Of a stretch of DNA of 64,000 nt, positions 8,192-15,480 are shown one piece after another (position 1 is the stretch's first letter; each line of letters begins with the position of its first letter). Source of the stretch: Chryseobacterium sp. SORGH_AS_0447. Its GTDB lineage: Bacteria; Bacteroidota; Bacteroidia; Flavobacteriales; Weeksellaceae. Made by a program: the position numbers and the translations under genes. The notes under the pieces were generated by a model. The model had not been told where the DNA came from, did no database searches, and was given only the letters and a program-made list of their open reading frames with translations. The stretch is taken from positions 2,908,501 to 2,972,500 of the forward strand of contig NZ_JAUTAR010000001.1 in NCBI RefSeq assembly GCF_030818695.1, given 5' to 3'.

Positions 8192-9229
8192 TTACTGTGG
8201 GGTTATCTCAAATTGTAAGGTTGTGGAATAATCTGCTGATTTTGCGTTGATGAACCGTTGATCGTTGGCATTGGTTGAATAGTTCATGTCGTAATATACA
8301 TTGGATCCCTGCGTATAGGATCCTTTGGCAACAAGCTGCTGCCAGGAAGCCAAAGAAATGGGATATACCGTTGCATTATTCCCATTTACAGGAGCCAGCG
8401 CAAATCGTACCGCATCCAAAGGAAGTGTATTTCCGGCAGCCGAACTAAAGTTGTTCTGCAGAGACCTGATTTTGATCTGGTAATTGGTGTTGCTGCGTAC
8501 GGTAAGAGCACTTGAGTAAGAAACACTTACCCCGTTGGTGTAGTCGTTTCTGCTTTTAAACTCCAGCAGTCCGTTCATGGCATTTGCCGAAAATTTCAGC
8601 GACATTTCCGGGCTGTCGGGTGGAGTTCCTGATAGAGTACCGATCTGGAACTGGTACACATGATCTGCTCTCCCAATCACATTATTGTACCTGTCATAAG
8701 CCGTAAACTGCATGGGTGCTACAAAAGTTGACCATGCCGGATAGTTGCCAAGGTAGGCTCCACCAGCAAGGGTTAAACTATATTTGAGCTGAAGGTTGTA
8801 GTAATATCCGAAAAACAAAAACGGAAAATTGTACAAGGCCGCATTAGACTGTGGCACCAGGAATATTTCCTGTCCTTCCTGCATAATCACATTGAGTGGC
8901 ATGCCGATTTGTGAGATCGTCGGTACACCGTTCGGGTATGAATTTCCGGAAGAAGATACCGGGCTGAAGGAAATCTTGTTGGCAGGCAGTGTATAATTAC
9001 CATCTGTGGAAGTTACCGGCTGCTTCAACCTTACGGACAATCTCCAGTACGGAACATTCAGATAGCCGTTGCCCGAAAAACTTGCCGTATAGGCGTCCGG
9101 AATGGTATTGCCTCCATAAGAGCTCACCGACATATAGCCGTTGATCCAGGAACTGTAGGAGACCTGGGCCATGCTGTGCATACAGCACAGCAGCAATACG
9201 ATTACCGAAAACTTTTTGTTGTTACTCAT
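8192..9229 (-). CDS. Two-domain adhesin-like subunit with a C-terminal pilin domain
   Basis: A 345-residue secreted protein with signal peptide ending in MHSMAQ. The C-terminal part (about 215-345) resembles the pilin at 10119-10640: FKSRNDYTNGVSVSYSSALT matches YTTRDDYANGVTSSNIDHLT, and both chains end in a similar strand (TLQFEITPQ, ELTYTIISQ). The N-terminal half is unrelated and rich in Tyr, Ser and Asn, as expected of a binding domain. A binding domain followed by a pilin domain is the layout of FimH-like tip adhesins. The start overlaps the chaperone gene by 8 bases. The ligand is unknown. Confidence 0.6.
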   Translation of the reverse strand: MSNNKKFSVIVLLLCCMHSMAQVSYSSWINGYMSVSSYGGNTIPDAYTASFSGNGYLNVPYWRLSVRLKQPVTSTDGNYTLPANKISFSPVSSSGNSYPNGVPTISQIGMPLNVIMQEGQEIFLVPQSNAALYNFPFLFFGYYYNLQLKYSLTLAGGAYLGNYPAWSTFVAPMQFTAYDRYNNVIGRADHVYQFQIGTLSGTPPDSPEMSLKFSANAMNGLLEFKSRNDYTNGVSVSYSSALTVRSNTNYQIKIRSLQNNFSSAAGNTLPLDAVRFALAPVNGNNATVYPISLASWQQLVAKGSYTQGSNVYYDMNYSTNANDQRFINAKSADYSTTLQFEITPQ

Positions 9230-10025
9230 ACGTGAAGTTTAATTCTCCTAATTCGAGATTATCCCGGTCACCGTAATCTATAATCACTGAAGCGGTATAT
9301 TTTCCTTTTTCCAGACCGGTAGGAAGCGGAATGCTCATTTCTCTTTTGTTTCCAGGCATGGTATAAAAAACAATTGTTTCCAGCGTTGTTTTTTTACCGT
9401 TTTGGGTATTGACAAGATCTGTAGATATCTTGCCGTCTGCCCATACATCTCCGAGATTATCAAAGGTAAGATCAAGAGTTTCCTTCGATTTATCATAGGA
9501 TAAATTCTGTATTTCCAGTTTTTTGTTTTTCGCTGCCGGAAGTTTATGAAATATCTTTATGCCCGAACGGATGCTTACTTTAATGTTGGCTCCTTTGCTG
9601 TCCACATCATCCACAGGATTCATCTGGCTTACATACAGAACTGCCGTATGGGTGAAAAGCTTGTCTGATAATGTTCCGGGAACGGTAAGAGTAACATCGA
9701 TGTCTTTTTTCTGCCCCGGTGCAAGGGTAAAATAGTTATCTTCCTTTTTTACGGAAATCCAGCCGGCACAAGATGAAGGTAAGGTATTGGCTGCAGCCAT
9801 AATGTTCTCTCCTCTTTCGTTATACTCCCAGTCACCGAGACTTACGGCAAGATCCAGAGAATTCTTGGAGCTTACATTGGTTACCGTAACTTTCTGGGTA
9901 CTGCTGTTTGCAAGACCGGACTCAAAATAAAGCCTCGGCGGAGAAACGGATACTCCGGTTTGAGCGGATAGATGGCAAAAAAAACATACAAGTGAGTAAA
10001 GAGCGATAAAACAGAGTCTTTTCAT
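9222..10025 (-). CDS. PapD-like periplasmic pilus chaperone
   Basis: A 267-residue protein with a signal peptide ending in HLSAQ. The first mature domain starts VSVSPPRLYFESG and continues with a KVTVTNVS strand. SGIKIFHKLPA closes the first domain, followed by a second beta-sandwich. R31 and K157 sit where PapD-type chaperones have the conserved Arg and Lys that anchor the subunit's C-terminal carboxylate. That placement is by pattern, not by alignment. The gene lies between pilin and adhesin and overlaps the adhesin gene, as in chaperone-usher operons. Confidence 0.75.
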   Translation of the reverse strand: MKRLCFIALYSLVCFFCHLSAQTGVSVSPPRLYFESGLANSSTQKVTVTNVSSKNSLDLAVSLGDWEYNERGENIMAAANTLPSSCAGWISVKKEDNYFTLAPGQKKDIDVTLTVPGTLSDKLFTHTAVLYVSQMNPVDDVDSKGANIKVSIRSGIKIFHKLPAAKNKKLEIQNLSYDKSKETLDLTFDNLGDVWADGKISTDLVNTQNGKKTTLETIVFYTMPGNKREMSIPLPTGLEKGKYTASVIIDYGDRDNLELGELNFTYE

Positions 10026-10044
10026 TACTAAGATTTGATACTAA

Positions 10045-10080
10045 AATACATAAAAAGTGCTACAATATATGTTGTAACAC
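10045..10080 (-). terminator. Intercistronic hairpin after the pilin gene (partial terminator)
   Basis: On the minus strand GTGTTACAA (10072-10080) pairs with TTGTAGCAC (10057-10065), one mismatch, and is followed by TTTTTATGTATTTT. It lies between the pilin stop codon and the chaperone start. Such a hairpin could let most transcripts end after the pilin, giving excess pilin over chaperone and usher. Efficiency cannot be judged from sequence. Confidence 0.5.
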
Positions 10081-10118
10081 CTTATATATTTTAATATTTC
10101 AGTAAGTTTTTCTTCAAA

Positions 10119-10640
10119 TTATTGGGAAATAATAGTATAGGTAAGTTCAGTGGTATATACTGATGGATCCTGACCTGCTACATAATTATCAAGATAAGCA
10201 TTAGCTCCTGCTCCTTTGTAATCGATACTGATTTTTTTATCTACACCCCCTACTGAAGATGTTACCAATGTTGTTTCTGTTGCTGAAAGCGGTGCAATGG
10301 CAGCATACTGCGCTCCGTTTACCGGATCTGTTCCTGCATTGGCTTTAACCTGTACGGTATTTACCTGGATGGTTTTATTACCATTCTGTAAAGCAGCATT
10401 TGCAGTTTTTACTTTTACCTGGAATCCTCCGGTGCTGTATATGGTTAAGTGGTCTATATTAGAAGAAGTAACTCCGTTTGCATAATCATCTCTTGTTGTG
10501 TAATCCAGATTAACGGTTTTCTGTGCTGTGTTCACGATAAGGGTCTGGATCGGCTTTAATCTTACGTTTAAAGTAACAGTCTGTGCGCTTACTGTAGCAA
10601 ACCCAACTAGGGATAATGCAGTAAAGATGAATTTTTTCAT
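10119..10640 (-). CDS. Pilin-like secreted subunit (major subunit candidate)
   Basis: A 173-residue protein with a signal peptide MKKFIFTALSLVGFATVSAQ. The mature part is a predicted all-beta domain starting VTLNVRLKPIQTLIVN and ending ELTYTIISQ. It shares the NVRLKPIQ-like start and the C-terminal strand with the 131-residue protein at 10951-11346, and a central stretch with the adhesin at 8192-9229. It is first in the chaperone/adhesin/usher operon, with a TAnnTTTG box 43 bases upstream and a hairpin downstream, the usual arrangement for a major pilin. It has no cysteine after the signal peptide, unlike classical type 1 pilins. Confidence 0.65.
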   Translation of the reverse strand: MKKFIFTALSLVGFATVSAQTVTLNVRLKPIQTLIVNTAQKTVNLDYTTRDDYANGVTSSNIDHLTIYSTGGFQVKVKTANAALQNGNKTIQVNTVQVKANAGTDPVNGAQYAAIAPLSATETTLVTSSVGGVDKKISIDYKGAGANAYLDNYVAGQDPSVYTTELTYTIISQ

Positions 10641-10682
10641 GATGGGGAATGATGTTTATTATTAGTTGATTAATTTCTGTTG

Positions 10683-10690
10683 CAAAGGTA
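10683..10690 (-). promoter_or_regulatory. Bacteroidota -7 promoter box for the pilus operon
   Basis: TACCTTTG on the minus strand fits TAnnTTTG exactly and puts the transcript start about 35 bases before the pilin ATG. No clear -33 TTTG is seen. Confidence 0.5.
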
Positions 10691-10950
10691 AATACATCAT
10701 GAGAAAGCCCATTTGTAAAAAAATGCGCAAAACTTGCAAATATGGTTTTGAAAAAAATAATGAAAATTTTATTGCATTTGAGAAAAAAAAGCAAAAAGTA
10801 GAATTACATAATTAATAAAAATTACAAATTTCACAATTATATTAATTTTATATTAACAATAAATTAATCTTATATACTCTTTTAACTAATCAAAAACGCT
10901 TTTTTTTATATTTAAAGCATAATTATTAGTCCGTTTTTTACCATAAAAAT
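10691..10950. other. AT-rich intergenic region between two pilin-like genes
   Basis: About 260 bases of very AT-rich DNA, with runs of A on the plus strand near 10723-10800. An open frame here reads through the promoter region and looks spurious. Apart from the box at 10683-10690 no repeat or RNA gene is apparent. Confidence 0.5.
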
Positions 10951-11346
10951 TTACTGAGAAATTAGAGTTAAAACTAAATCGGCAGATTTTAGGGATGTGT
11001 CTGTAAGGATTTCCCTGCTGAGATTTTTTATATTATAATCAATTGCAAAATCTTTATGTACTGCTCCTTTATTGCTGTTAATAATATTTCTATTACCGGA
11101 TGCATCGACCTTATGATATAAACTCACCTCAAAACCTGTTGTGCTGGATACCGTAATATACTTCCGGTCCGTTGTTTCCGCAGACGCACGGCCCGCTTCA
11201 CTACTACCCCCGACAGAAAGAATCTGTACGGGATGCAGCCGCATCCTGAGATAAACACCATCGATTTGTCCTGAAAGCTCTAAAAAAGCAAAAAACAAAA
11301 TACCTAATAAAAAAAATTTGCCCCCCATAGCAATTAATTTTTTCAC
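10951..11346 (-). CDS. Second pilin-like secreted protein
   Basis: A 131-residue secreted protein. The chosen start is GTG at 11346, giving a Lys-Lys signal-peptide start; an internal ATG six codons in would also give a usable signal. The mature sequence has YLRMRLHPVQILSVGG near its start, YITVSSTTGFEVSLYHKVDA in the middle and LVLTLISQ at the end. These parallel VRLKPIQTLIVN, HLTIYSTGGFQVKVKTANA and LTYTIISQ in the pilin at 10119. It is shorter and may be a minor or terminal subunit. A near-consensus box TACATTTA lies 16 bases upstream. The AraC gene is 40 bases upstream on the same strand. Confidence 0.6.
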   Translation of the reverse strand: MKKLIAMGGKFFLLGILFFAFLELSGQIDGVYLRMRLHPVQILSVGGSSEAGRASAETTDRKYITVSSTTGFEVSLYHKVDASGNRNIINSNKGAVHKDFAIDYNIKNLSREILTDTSLKSADLVLTLISQ

Positions 11347-11386
11347 CGATCAGTTACTTAGGTAAATGTACAATATTTTTTCTAAA

Positions 11387-12217
11387 CTATTTCATCTCTG
11401 AAGGATTTTTTCCGGTATGTTTTTTAACAAAATTGCTGAAGTTTCCTTCATCGCTGAAACCCAGGTCATAGGAAATTTCCGAAATGGTATAGCTGGTAAA
11501 AGCAAGTGTTTTTTTGAATTCGCTGATCACTTTTTCGATAATAATGCTTTTTGCTGTTTTTCCCAAAACATACTCGGTCATCTCAGTAAGTTTTCTGGAA
11601 GTAATGTTAAGCTCGCTTGCGTAATGAGCCACTTTCTTCTCTTTTTTGTAATCCCTTTGAAGAAGAATCTTGAACCGGTTTACATAATGAAGATAATCGA
11701 ATTTAATGTCTTTTTTAATTTCTTCATTGGGAATATAGAGAAAAGCATCAAGAATCAGTCTTTCGACAGCGTTATGGGCTGCAGATACGTACAGGTTTTC
11801 ATCTTTAATACGAAAAGCCTCCAGACGTTCCATGAAAATAACGCGCATCTGCTCAATATTTGAAAACGGAGCAACGAAAAAATCGGTATGGTAATTAAAA
11901 AACAGCTGTGAATGAAGAAAAAGGCTGTCTTTTGAAGATCTTTCGTAAAAGCTTGCAGAAAAAGAAATACACAAGATATTCGATCCGCCGGTCTTGCTGA
12001 AAACAATATGTTTCTGAGGTCCTAAAAAAGCAATCTGGCCTGATGTGACGGAGTAAGGCATATTTTCTACCTCAATGTCCATGTCCTCCATAAATATGTA
12101 AATGCAGTAGTACTCCAAGGTACTGAATTGTCTACTGAAATTGTTTCTTTTAATAAAGTGATCCATACGATTCAAACTGAATCCTATATTTTCTAATTCA
12201 TCTGTTATGATATACAT
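11387..12217 (-). CDS. AraC-family transcriptional regulator
   Basis: A 276-residue protein. The C-terminal ~100 residues form the double helix-turn-helix of AraC/XylS proteins: HYASELNITSRKLTEMTEYV for the first unit and TISEISYDLGFSDEGNFSNF with the closing TGKNPSEMK for the second. The N-terminal ~150 residues look like a cupin-type sensor without obvious motif. It lies upstream of two pilin-like genes in the same direction and is a plausible regulator of the pilus cluster. That link is from position only. Confidence 0.85.
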   Translation of the reverse strand: MYIITDELENIGFSLNRMDHFIKRNNFSRQFSTLEYYCIYIFMEDMDIEVENMPYSVTSGQIAFLGPQKHIVFSKTGGSNILCISFSASFYERSSKDSLFLHSQLFFNYHTDFFVAPFSNIEQMRVIFMERLEAFRIKDENLYVSAAHNAVERLILDAFLYIPNEEIKKDIKFDYLHYVNRFKILLQRDYKKEKKVAHYASELNITSRKLTEMTEYVLGKTAKSIIIEKVISEFKKTLAFTSYTISEISYDLGFSDEGNFSNFVKKHTGKNPSEMK

Positions 12218-12691
12218 ACTGCAACGACCGTAAAATTTTCACATAAATATTCTATAAGCATCAAATATTTAATCAGGAAACATTGATTACCTATTATTTT
12301 TTCTAATTATATTAAAAGCAGTGAAACATTTATAGTACAAAATTATGCTATACACGGGAGCAAAAAAAATCATAATTTCGTAAAATTAATCAAGATGTTT
12401 ATCTATAGATATATCAGATAAACAACCTGTTCTTTAAATCATTGGAAATCAAAAATCTATTAATACTATCCGTTCTGAAAACGGTATATTAATTTTTTTT
12501 AAATTATTGCTACATCCCCTACTTTGCATTACTTCTATGCAATTAAACGGCCATTCTCAATTATTTTTTCTAGGATTGATATTGAATTTTAACAATTACA
12601 TTATGAATTGTTAAGTACATAATATGTGAAGTAATATTTTTTATCAAAATTTGGAATTTTTTTAAAACTTCATAATTGATTCCAGCCTTTC
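12218..12691. other. Long AT-rich intergenic region
   Basis: About 470 bases between two leftward AraC genes with no convincing protein gene. On the plus strand CCTACTTTGC (12517-12526) resembles a -7 box, and an inverted repeat AACAATT/AATTGTT sits at 12591-12612. A short unannotated transcript is possible but unproven. Confidence 0.35.
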
Positions 12692-13564
12692 TTATTCCAT
12701 GAAATAATTAAATTCTTTCCGATACTGTGACGGGCTTTTTTTAACGTATTCCTTAAAGGTCTTATTGAAATAGCTGAAATTATTAAAGCCCGACTCAAAA
12801 CAGACTTCGGTAATGCTTAAAGGCTGTTCAGCCAAAAGTTTCAGCGAATGGGTAATGCGGTATTCATTGACAAAGTGGGTAAAAGTTTTATTGGTGATTT
12901 TTTTAAAATACCGGCAGAAAGAAGGCACTTTCATATTGGCCAGATCTGCAACTTCCTCTAAAGTGATCTGTTCCCGAAAATGGTCTTTTACATAATTAAA
13001 GATAATGTTAATCCTTTCATTATCCTCCACCTGAGTCTGAAGATAATATTTTCCGGCATTCAGGATTCTGTAGTCCTGCGTAGTGGCTAGCTCTTCGAGG
13101 ATCTCCAATACACACATCAGTCTTCTGAATGATACGGCATCATGCATTTCCACAATTTTTTCGCCGATTTCTTTTTTTACTTTCTCTCCGAATACGATGC
13201 CAGCCTTGGACTTTTCCAAAAGGCTTGAGATCTTCTGCATTTCCGGAGTTTCCCACAAGGGTTCACCCAAAAAGTCCGGTTTGAACTGAAGAACCATCTC
13301 GTAATCGTTGTTTGTATTTTCATTGGTCATCCCGCAATGCGGAAGATTGCTGCCGATCAGCACGAGATCACCATCGGAAAAGTAGGAAATATTACTCCCG
13401 ATCTGTCTTTTCCCTGAACCTTTGCATACGAAAATAAGCTCAATTTCAGGGTGATAATGCCAGACATGAGATTTTAAATTCTCATTTCTTTGAAATTTTA
13501 AACTTGTGAAGCTGCTGCCTATATTAGGCTTCACTGCTTCAAATGCCGGATTAGAATGTTTCAT
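12692..13564 (-). CDS. AraC-family regulator with cupin sensor domain
   Basis: A 290-residue protein. The N-terminus resembles an AraC-type cupin: VWHYHPEIELIFVCKGSGKR (about 33-52) followed by LVLIGSNLPHCG. The C-terminus carries both HTH units, QITLEEVADLANMKVPSFCR and LSITEVCFESGFNNFSYFNK, then KKSPSQYRKEF. The layout is that of sugar-responsive AraC regulators. It is divergent from the secreted protein at 13722, with a 21-bp inverted repeat and a TAnnTTTG box for each gene between them. Confidence 0.88.
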   Translation of the reverse strand: MKHSNPAFEAVKPNIGSSFTSLKFQRNENLKSHVWHYHPEIELIFVCKGSGKRQIGSNISYFSDGDLVLIGSNLPHCGMTNENTNNDYEMVLQFKPDFLGEPLWETPEMQKISSLLEKSKAGIVFGEKVKKEIGEKIVEMHDAVSFRRLMCVLEILEELATTQDYRILNAGKYYLQTQVEDNERINIIFNYVKDHFREQITLEEVADLANMKVPSFCRYFKKITNKTFTHFVNEYRITHSLKLLAEQPLSITEVCFESGFNNFSYFNKTFKEYVKKSPSQYRKEFNYFME

Positions 13565-13583
13565 ATATTAACTATTACCTATG

Positions 13584-13591
13584 CAAAATTA
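13584..13591 (-). promoter_or_regulatory. -7 box for the leftward AraC gene
   Basis: TAATTTTG on the minus strand, an exact TAnnTTTG match 20 bases before the ATG at 13564. Confidence 0.5.
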
Positions 13592-13606
13592 ACAATTAAT
13601 ATTTGA

Positions 13607-13627
13607 TTAACATTAACCCCATGTTAA
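13607..13627. promoter_or_regulatory. Inverted repeat in the divergent AraC/secreted-protein region
   Basis: TTAACAT-N7-ATGTTAA, perfect 7-base arms, lies between the two divergent -7 boxes and could be an operator shared by both genes. AraC proteins usually prefer direct repeats, so a different regulator is possible. Confidence 0.35.
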
Positions 13628-13636
13628 AATAGCACA

Positions 13637-13644
13637 TAAATTTG
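13637..13644 (+). promoter_or_regulatory. -7 box for the secreted-protein gene
   Basis: TAAATTTG, an exact TAnnTTTG match, 78 bases before the ATG at 13722. Confidence 0.5.
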
Positions 13645-13721
13645 AAAATTGTATTGTAGAATATGAACAATAAGCGATGTAGATTTGCCATATCAATTAA
13701 CAGAAACAAAAACTTATCATT

Positions 13722-14318
13722 ATGACAACATTATTAAAATCAGGTTTCCTTGCAGGTTGTTTATTAATCTCCGCAAGTTTGATGAGTAAAGATAAAGACT
13801 TTTCTATTTCGGTAGGAAATGTAACCGCAAAAACGGTAAACTTCGAAGTTGCCAATGCAAAAAATGTTTCTCTCTTTGTATATAATGATGTTGATGGTGA
13901 ATTGTTTTCTGAGAAGCTTGATGCAGCAAACCCTGTTACGAAGTCTTACAATCTTCAGGACCTGGCAGCCGGAACCTACTACCTGGTAGCCGAATCGGAA
14001 ACGAAAGTAGAAAAGTACAGAATAAGCATCAACAGCCAGAATGTAATGGAAGTTGATAAAACACCGGTAAGCTCGGTAAACAAACCGGAATATACCATTA
14101 CCGGAAATATGGTGAAGCTTCACATGGCGGATGTAAAAAATCCTGTAAATATTTCAGTATACGATTTTGCCAACAATATGTTTTACAACGCTAATAAAAA
14201 AGCAGAAGACGGCGAAGTAAACCTTACGTTTGATCTAGATCCGAAAACTGCATCCAACTACATTATCCGTGTTGAGGAAAACGGGAATGTATTCAATAAA
14301 ATCGTTCCTCTTAGATAA
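13722..14318 (+). CDS. Secreted protein with two beta-sandwich domains, unknown function
   Basis: A 198-residue protein with signal peptide MTTLLKSGFLAGCLLISASL. The mature part has two similar halves: the first with SISVGNVTAKTVNFEVANAK and AAGTYYLVAE, the second with YTITGNMVKLHMADVKNPVN and a closing strand NKIVPLR. The pattern resembles fibronectin-like domains and the beta-sandwich part of type IX secretion C-terminal domains, but no clear sorting signal ends the chain. Divergent from an AraC regulator and followed by a strong terminator, so it is a single-gene unit. No enzymatic residues are evident. Confidence 0.65.
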   Translation: MTTLLKSGFLAGCLLISASLMSKDKDFSISVGNVTAKTVNFEVANAKNVSLFVYNDVDGELFSEKLDAANPVTKSYNLQDLAAGTYYLVAESETKVEKYRISINSQNVMEVDKTPVSSVNKPEYTITGNMVKLHMADVKNPVNISVYDFANNMFYNANKKAEDGEVNLTFDLDPKTASNYIIRVEENGNVFNKIVPLR

Positions 14319-14401
14319 AGAATATATTTTCATATATATACTATTTTTATATAGACCTTCCGGGTAATACCGGATAAAGTTTTACGTACAGTTATTTTTT
14401 T

Positions 14402-14451
14402 GAGGCATTTCTTTTTTGTAATCACGGAAAAAGAGGTGCCTCATTTTTTTT
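14402..14451 (+). terminator. Rho-independent terminator
   Basis: GAGGCATTTC.. pairs with ..GAGGTGCCTC (outer 6-bp arms 14402-14407 and 14437-14442, extended by an A/T stem), followed by eight T residues. Ends the gene at 13722-14318. Confidence 0.75.
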
Positions 14452-14463
14452 GTTTACATTCAG

Positions 14464-14519
14464 AATTCAAGATTCGGGATTCAAAATTCAAAGTTTAAGA
14501 TTCAGGGTTTAAAGTTTGG
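14464..14519. repeat. Degenerate short tandem repeat
   Basis: About five loose copies of an 11-12-base unit of the form GATTCAAAGTTT in an otherwise featureless 428-base intergenic region between the secreted-protein gene and pgl. Units vary at several positions. The rest of the gap holds only the two terminators listed. Confidence 0.4.
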
Positions 14520-14685
14520 CTTTAGATATTCCAAGTTACCTTATTTTTGCTGATTAGTTTAAATCCAAATACCAACAAGTCTTCCGGAGCTAATATTTTA
14601 TTATTTACTAAGCTTCTTTTTTAAAACCAAAAATACTTTACTCCTCACATTGAGTTCATTACTTCAGAAAGTATTTTTAGCTAAA

Positions 14686-14718
14686 CCCAAAAAAAGCACC
14701 GTCAGTCGACGATGCTTT
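14686..14718 (-). terminator. Rho-independent terminator of the gnd-zwf-pgl operon
   Basis: Minus-strand stem AAAGCATCGTC/GACGGTGCTTT with one mismatch and a GACT loop, followed by TTTTTGGG. It lies 29 bases past the pgl stop codon. Confidence 0.8.
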
Positions 14719-14746
14719 ATCATTTATTTTCTGTTTCAGATGTTAT

Positions 14747-15457
14747 TTATCCTTTTGCCTTTTCATCGGTAAAGAACATGAAGCCTTCTTTCGGACGGAT
14801 AAGCTGCAACGGATAAAGTTGGGGATTGTATTCTCCGTTCAACACTTCATTCAGTGCGTGCTTTTTCGATTCTCCGAATGCGACTACCAGGATATGTTCG
14901 GCCTTGTTGATAATTGGCGCCGTCAGGGTAATCCTGAACATTTCCTGAGGCTTCAGGTAATAGGCATCCACCCATTTATCTTTTTCTTCCAGCACCTTCT
15001 CACCCGGGAATAAAGACGCTGTGTGACCGTCGTCCCCCATTCCCAACAGGATGAAATCAAAGATTCCTTCTTCGCCAAGAACCGTCCTGATCTGGTTTTC
15101 ATATTCTTTGGCATAATCTTCCGGCTCAATCCCGTCTTTATACATGGGAAAAATCTGGTCTCCATTTACAGGAACCCGGTGCAAAAGTGTTTCGAAAGTC
15201 ATCCGGGCGTTGCTTTTTTCATCCTCCAAAGGAACCCAACGTTCATCCACCCAGAAAAAATAGACTTTGTTCCACTCTACTTTCTGCGAATATTCTTCTG
15301 TAGCCAACAGGCTGAAAATCGCTTTCGGGGAAGATCCTCCGCTTAATGCCACAGCAAAACGGTCTTTGGAAGCAATTGACTTTTCAGCAAGCTCAACAAA
15401 AGTGTCCGCCGCTTTTTTATATAAGGTATCTAAATCATCAAATACGGTAATCTCCAT
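14747..15457 (-). CDS. pgl: 6-phosphogluconolactonase
   Basis: Hydrolyses 6-phosphogluconolactone to 6-phosphogluconate, the second step of the oxidative pentose phosphate pathway. The 236-residue length fits the DevB/SOL family. Visible motifs: VALSGGSSPKAIFSLL (about 38-53) at the phosphate site, FFWVDERWVP (about 67-76), and LLGMGDDGHTASLFPG (about 136-151) with the catalytic His. A later NKAEHILVVAFGESKKHAL segment also fits. It is third in the gnd-zwf-pgl operon, 23 bases after zwf. Cytoplasmic. Confidence 0.94.
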   Translation of the reverse strand: MEITVFDDLDTLYKKAADTFVELAEKSIASKDRFAVALSGGSSPKAIFSLLATEEYSQKVEWNKVYFFWVDERWVPLEDEKSNARMTFETLLHRVPVNGDQIFPMYKDGIEPEDYAKEYENQIRTVLGEEGIFDFILLGMGDDGHTASLFPGEKVLEEKDKWVDAYYLKPQEMFRITLTAPIINKAEHILVVAFGESKKHALNEVLNGEYNPQLYPLQLIRPKEGFMFFTDEKAKG

Positions 15458-15480
15458 TTCTTTTTTGTTTAAATCATTAT

